64,000 bases of DNA from Utricularia gibba. Taxonomy: Eukaryota; Streptophyta; Magnoliopsida; Lamiales; Lentibulariaceae. This document shows positions 61,401 through 64,000 of this stretch, piece by piece. Under the pieces are notes generated by a model. It worked only from the letters and a program-made list of their open reading frames with translations. It ran no database searches and was not told where the DNA came from. The stretch lies in the NCBI GenBank assembly GCA_002189035.1, contig CM007989.1, positions 4,426,001 to 4,490,000 on the forward strand, read 5' to 3'. The position numbers and the translations under genes are program-made. How positions within the stretch are numbered: the first letter of the stretch is position 1; each line of letters opens with the position of its first letter.

Positions 61401-63167
61401 GGAAGATAGCTAACAGGATCGGGCGGATAGTTGGTTGATATGCAGCGTATAGACGCCTGTTGGTGTTGGAAACTTAACTCTCAGATGCACAGTTGAGGGT
61501 AACATACCGAATTGGTTTATGCCGGGTCGGTCAAGAATGATGTTATATGAGACCTCCGAGTCCAATATCAAGAATTTCAGTCTTTCGATCCGGTTTCGGC
61601 CTGAAGCACCAAAGGTTATGGGTAGGGTTATTATTTTGACTATCTGCACAACCCGTTGATCAAATGCGTACAACTCCATGCAGATTGGATGGATATCCCC
61701 CTCCTTAGATGATGCGAGTAACTCGACAACCTCTTTCTTCATGATGTTGCAGGAGGATCCCTAATCGATGAGAATCCTCCTTACCTTGGTTCTTCCGCAT
61801 ATCCCTGTTACCACCAAAGGTTCATTTCGTGCGGCTAACCTGACGCGAACGTCTCTTTCAGAGAATTTGATCTCCTCCTTTTCCCAAGCGGCTTTCTCAA
61901 CCTGACCTTTCTCGATTTCAAAGATTTCTCCCCTTCTAGCCTCCTCCAAATACCTCTTCCTTACCTTTCCGGATCCATCGATTTCGATCCCTCCGAATAC
62001 CATATGGATTTCCCGGACATAAGGAGGACTACCTTGTGCATGGTTGGCGTTCCTCGAACTTTCCGGTCTGTCTCGTTCCCTTTCGGGGTCCAGGCCTCTG
62101 TTGGCGCACGGGGCTCCCCTTACTGGTCTTGGGGAGAATTCCAGATATTGGCTACCTTCGTTCCCCTGGTGTTCGTTACGCCCCCTTTTTCGTTCTGCCA
62201 TTTGTGCGGGGTTTCGCATCATGCTATTCGCCTTGCCACCAGCATGATATTGTTCGATCATCCTTTTCATTATACGACAGTTGACAGTATCATGCCCTAT
62301 TGTCTTGTGTATCTCACAATAGGTGTCCATCCTGGTCGGTTCCACCTAATATACCTCAGGACGCTTATTCGGCTGGGGGGCCCGGTTGGGTTGCACTTCT
62401 TGTTGCGAAATTGACCGGATTTCTACGCGGCTCTTCATTACAGCCCTGAGGTCGTCATCAACCTGGATGTACTTCATGATCTTCCTTAGCAATTCTTCAA
62501 GATTCTTCGGTGGGGACTTAGACAGACTCTGCCCCAGTTTTGACGTTCCTAGGGCCTGCTTCATTATTTACACCCTCTCCTTCAAGTCCAGCTGAACATC
62601 CTGCACTAAGCAATTGAACCGGTCAATGAATCTTCTCAAGCTCTCTTTTTGGAGATCATATCGAATAGAATACAGCGCTGCCTTTGAAGGTGGAGCTTCG
62701 ATGTTGACGGCGTATTGGGTAGTGAAGAGCAACACCAACTCCCGATAAGATCCGACACTGCATGATTCTAATTGCTTGAACCAAGTCTTTGCTCCCTTTT
62801 GGAGCGAGCAAGCGAACAGTTTGCATTTCATGGCTTCCGAGTATCAGACCGTTGCCATCCTCATGTCGAAGTCGGTCACATGGGATATGGGGTCCCCTTT
62901 TCCATCATACGTGGGTAGTCCGTCGGAGACCTTGAATCCCCTCTCTGGTTCTTCCCGATTAATTCATCCGAGAGGGGTCAAAATGTAGCGTTGGGGTACC
63001 AGCTGCTCCGGTGCGTTGGAGTTCACTCCCGAAGATGCTTTAAAATCGGAGAAGATTTCTGTCACAAGGGCCTTCGGTTGTTCCCTACTGATGACCATGA
63101 GGTCGGGGTCTTGTATGCCGGTGCTTCCTTCATGGCTGGAATTAGTGGTCATGCTATTTTCCGCCAT
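58408..63167 (-). mobile_element. Ty3/gypsy gag-pol, Tat-like (non-chromovirus)
   Basis: Reading the minus strand: gag (starts MAENSMTTNSSHEGSTGIQD at 63167; ACSLQKGAKTWFKQLESCSV, LRRFIDRFN), a nucleocapsid-like region (TYCEIHKTIGHDTVNCRIMK), protease (VRRILID, stop, GSSCNIM at the active site; SYNIILDRPGINQFGML), RT (KWRMCVDFTDLNACCERDPY, MPFGLKNVGATYMRLVNKIF, EVYVDDMIVKS), a short RNase H remnant with YVDGS, then integrase (59649-58658; YHAHVPRKPVNNLTI, ELVTDNGTQFAGEKM, YQPQSNGLTKVTNRM) and an integrase C-terminal part to about 58408. The RT palm YVDD is intact, but the RT-RNase H connection is shortened and the active-site codon next to the protease Asp is a stop. The pol sequence and primer site fit the Tat group. 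Confidence 0.88.
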
Positions 63168-63222
63168 GGTAAACGTCCAGTGAGCGAATTCTGTGGATTT
63201 CTCGAGTTGGACAATAGATCTT

Positions 63223-63240
63223 GCCCCACGGTGGGCGCCA
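63223..63240 (-). promoter_or_regulatory. Primer binding site of the Tat-like element
   Basis: The minus strand reads TGGCGCCCACCGTGGGGC, beginning 3 bases inside the LTR end at 63244. TGGCGCC..TGTGGG is the usual primer site of Tat/Retand-type plant elements, and its distance from the gag start fits. Confidence 0.8.
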
Positions 63241-63243
63241 AAA

Positions 63244-63385
63244 TGTTAAGGGCGAAAATCGATGAGTTAGATGAAACATTAAGAGTTTTTTTGATTATCT
63301 TGGTTCATGGTAAACAATTGAAATGGTCAGAAGTTGAGACACCATTTATGGATACTTGAAGTACTAGACATATTTGATGTGGCAC
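63244..63385 (-). repeat. Tat-like 5' LTR, truncated
   Basis: The LTR end on the minus strand is ..CGCCCTTAACA next to the primer site (TGTTAAGGGCG on the plus strand). Only about 140 bases are present before another LTR-type sequence begins at 63386. No matching 3' LTR is found beyond the antisense ORF, so the element is incomplete at both ends. Confidence 0.65.
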
Positions 63386-63705
63386 TGTTAAGTGTCATTT
63401 TCTAGTTAATTATTAGGTATTATTATGTGTTAATTATGTATGAAGTTGCCCAAATTAGGAGTCTATATTAAATATTTGATTTTTACTAGAAAATTCTTAT
63501 TTTCCCATTTTGTGTATATTTTATGTCTTTTTTCTCACACTTTGACCGAGACATGTCAGGAGACTGTCATAGAGTGTTGCAGGAGTATTGCAGGTGGTCA
63601 GACTCTGACTTTTCGTGCCTTGTACGTGAGTTGGAATGATTGTGGGCGGAAGACTGACACTAGTCAAGGCCCTGACTTACGGCATGTCAGAGTCTGCAAC
63701 ATTTA
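63386..63705 (+). mobile_element. Partial LTR shared with the 11.5 kb solo LTR
   Basis: Begins TGTTAAGTGTCATTTTCTAG and stays alignable to the start of the solo LTR at 11797-11487 (opposite strand) for about 315 bases, including GACATGTCAGGA, GTATTGCAGG, GACTGACACT and CTGACTTACG blocks, ending at CTGCAACA. It then leaves the LTR and enters unique sequence, so it is a truncated or chimeric copy. Confidence 0.85.
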
Positions 63706-63771
63706 CTATTTTATTTTTAGATACAAAGGCTACAATTGGAGTTATTGGAGGCACACTCATAGATAGAGAGA

Positions 63772-63952
63772 TTGACGAGTACTCTTCGTAATTACGAAGA
63801 AAGAGCTGAAAGCTTGATTGTGCAACCTAGCTATTTTTCCATGGCGTGCCGAAAGTTACTCGTTTTAGATATTAATGAGTTACTAGCCGATGTCGTATAT
63901 CGTAGAAATAGACGAGACCCCACGCCTCCAATTATGATTAAGGGACAACGAG
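63772..63952 (+). CDS. FCP1/NLI-like HAD phosphatase, first visible exon
   Basis: The exon ends at 63952 before GTTAGT. It translates as RNYEERAESLIVQPSYFSMA, then CRKLLVLDINELLADVVYRR and PPIMIKGQRG. LLVLDINxLLADVVY is the HAD motif I of plant FCP1-homology phosphatases, with Asn at the second Asp position and Glu where Gly is usual. The remaining exons would lie beyond the window. The exon starts a few dozen bases after the truncated LTR, so an upstream exon or the true start is uncertain. It is similar to the broken gene at 28082-28925 only at family level. Confidence 0.6.
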
Positions 63953-64000
63953 GTTAGTATATTTACTTATTTCATTTTTTTAAATTACATCTAAGATTAA

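Noticed and set aside
63244-63385. Full-length Tat-like element with two LTRs
   Set aside because: No second copy of TGTTAAGGGCGAAAATC was found beyond the antisense ORF, so a complete element cannot be claimed.
1-64000. tRNA genes, CRISPR arrays, bacterial operons or replication origins
   Set aside because: None seen; intron-rich genes and plant retrotransposons show this is plant nuclear DNA.

Overview
This window is nuclear DNA from a flowering plant. The evidence is intron-rich genes with GT..AG junctions, plant-type protein families (alpha-expansin, a chloroplast HAD phosphatase, a plant VPS13), and the density of plant LTR retrotransposons. I cannot name the species. The gene style does not exclude a monocot or an early-diverging angiosperm.

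Layout. 0.8-2.4 kb (-): a PLAC8/DUF2985 membrane protein. 4.6-6.9 kb (+): an 11-exon HAD phosphatase resembling the plastid riboflavin-pathway enzyme PYRP2. 9.0-15.8 kb (-): one Ty1/copia element with matching 227-bp LTRs and a polypurine tract; its IN-RT linker was later hit by two LTR elements, one of them a clean solo LTR. 15.9-17.8 kb: a Ty3/gypsy gag remnant, a 535-bp solo LTR with perfect target-site duplication, and an older relative. 19.4-20.3 kb (-): a three-exon alpha-expansin. 24.4-34.1 kb: TE-rich DNA holding two inverted, very similar Ty3/gypsy pol copies, an hAT-like end, a tandem-repeat block, a broken FCP1/NLI-like phosphatase with coiled-coil exons, and another solo LTR. 34.15-34.74 kb (-): the degenerate 5' part of 26S rDNA with probable ITS2. 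34.76-50.99 kb (-): a large VPS13 homologue that keeps its first and last exons but lacks at least three internal blocks. 53.1-56.0 kb (-): a degenerate MULE transposase gene. 56.5-63.4 kb: a Tat-like Ty3/gypsy element (pol on -) with an antisense extra ORF (+). 63.4-63.95 kb: a dispersed LTR segment shared with 11.5 kb, then the first visible exon of a second FCP1/NLI-like gene running off the window.

Two themes stand out. First, four conserved genes (PLAC8, PYRP2-like, expansin, VPS13) are each off frame by one base at or near a short homopolymer, mostly G/C runs. This suggests either base-calling error or shared decay, and it should be settled before calling any of them pseudogenes. VPS13 additionally has real exon-block losses that no base-calling error can explain. 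Second, the TE history is readable from exact target-site duplications: an old copia with about 89% LTR identity, later solo-LTR insertions into it, and several independent solo LTRs.

The conserved genes do not form a pathway; they are independent loci separated by repeats. The most unusual biology is the antisense ORF of the Tat-like element, the internally deleted VPS13 that abuts rDNA, and the two FCP1-like phosphatase loci embedded among transposons.
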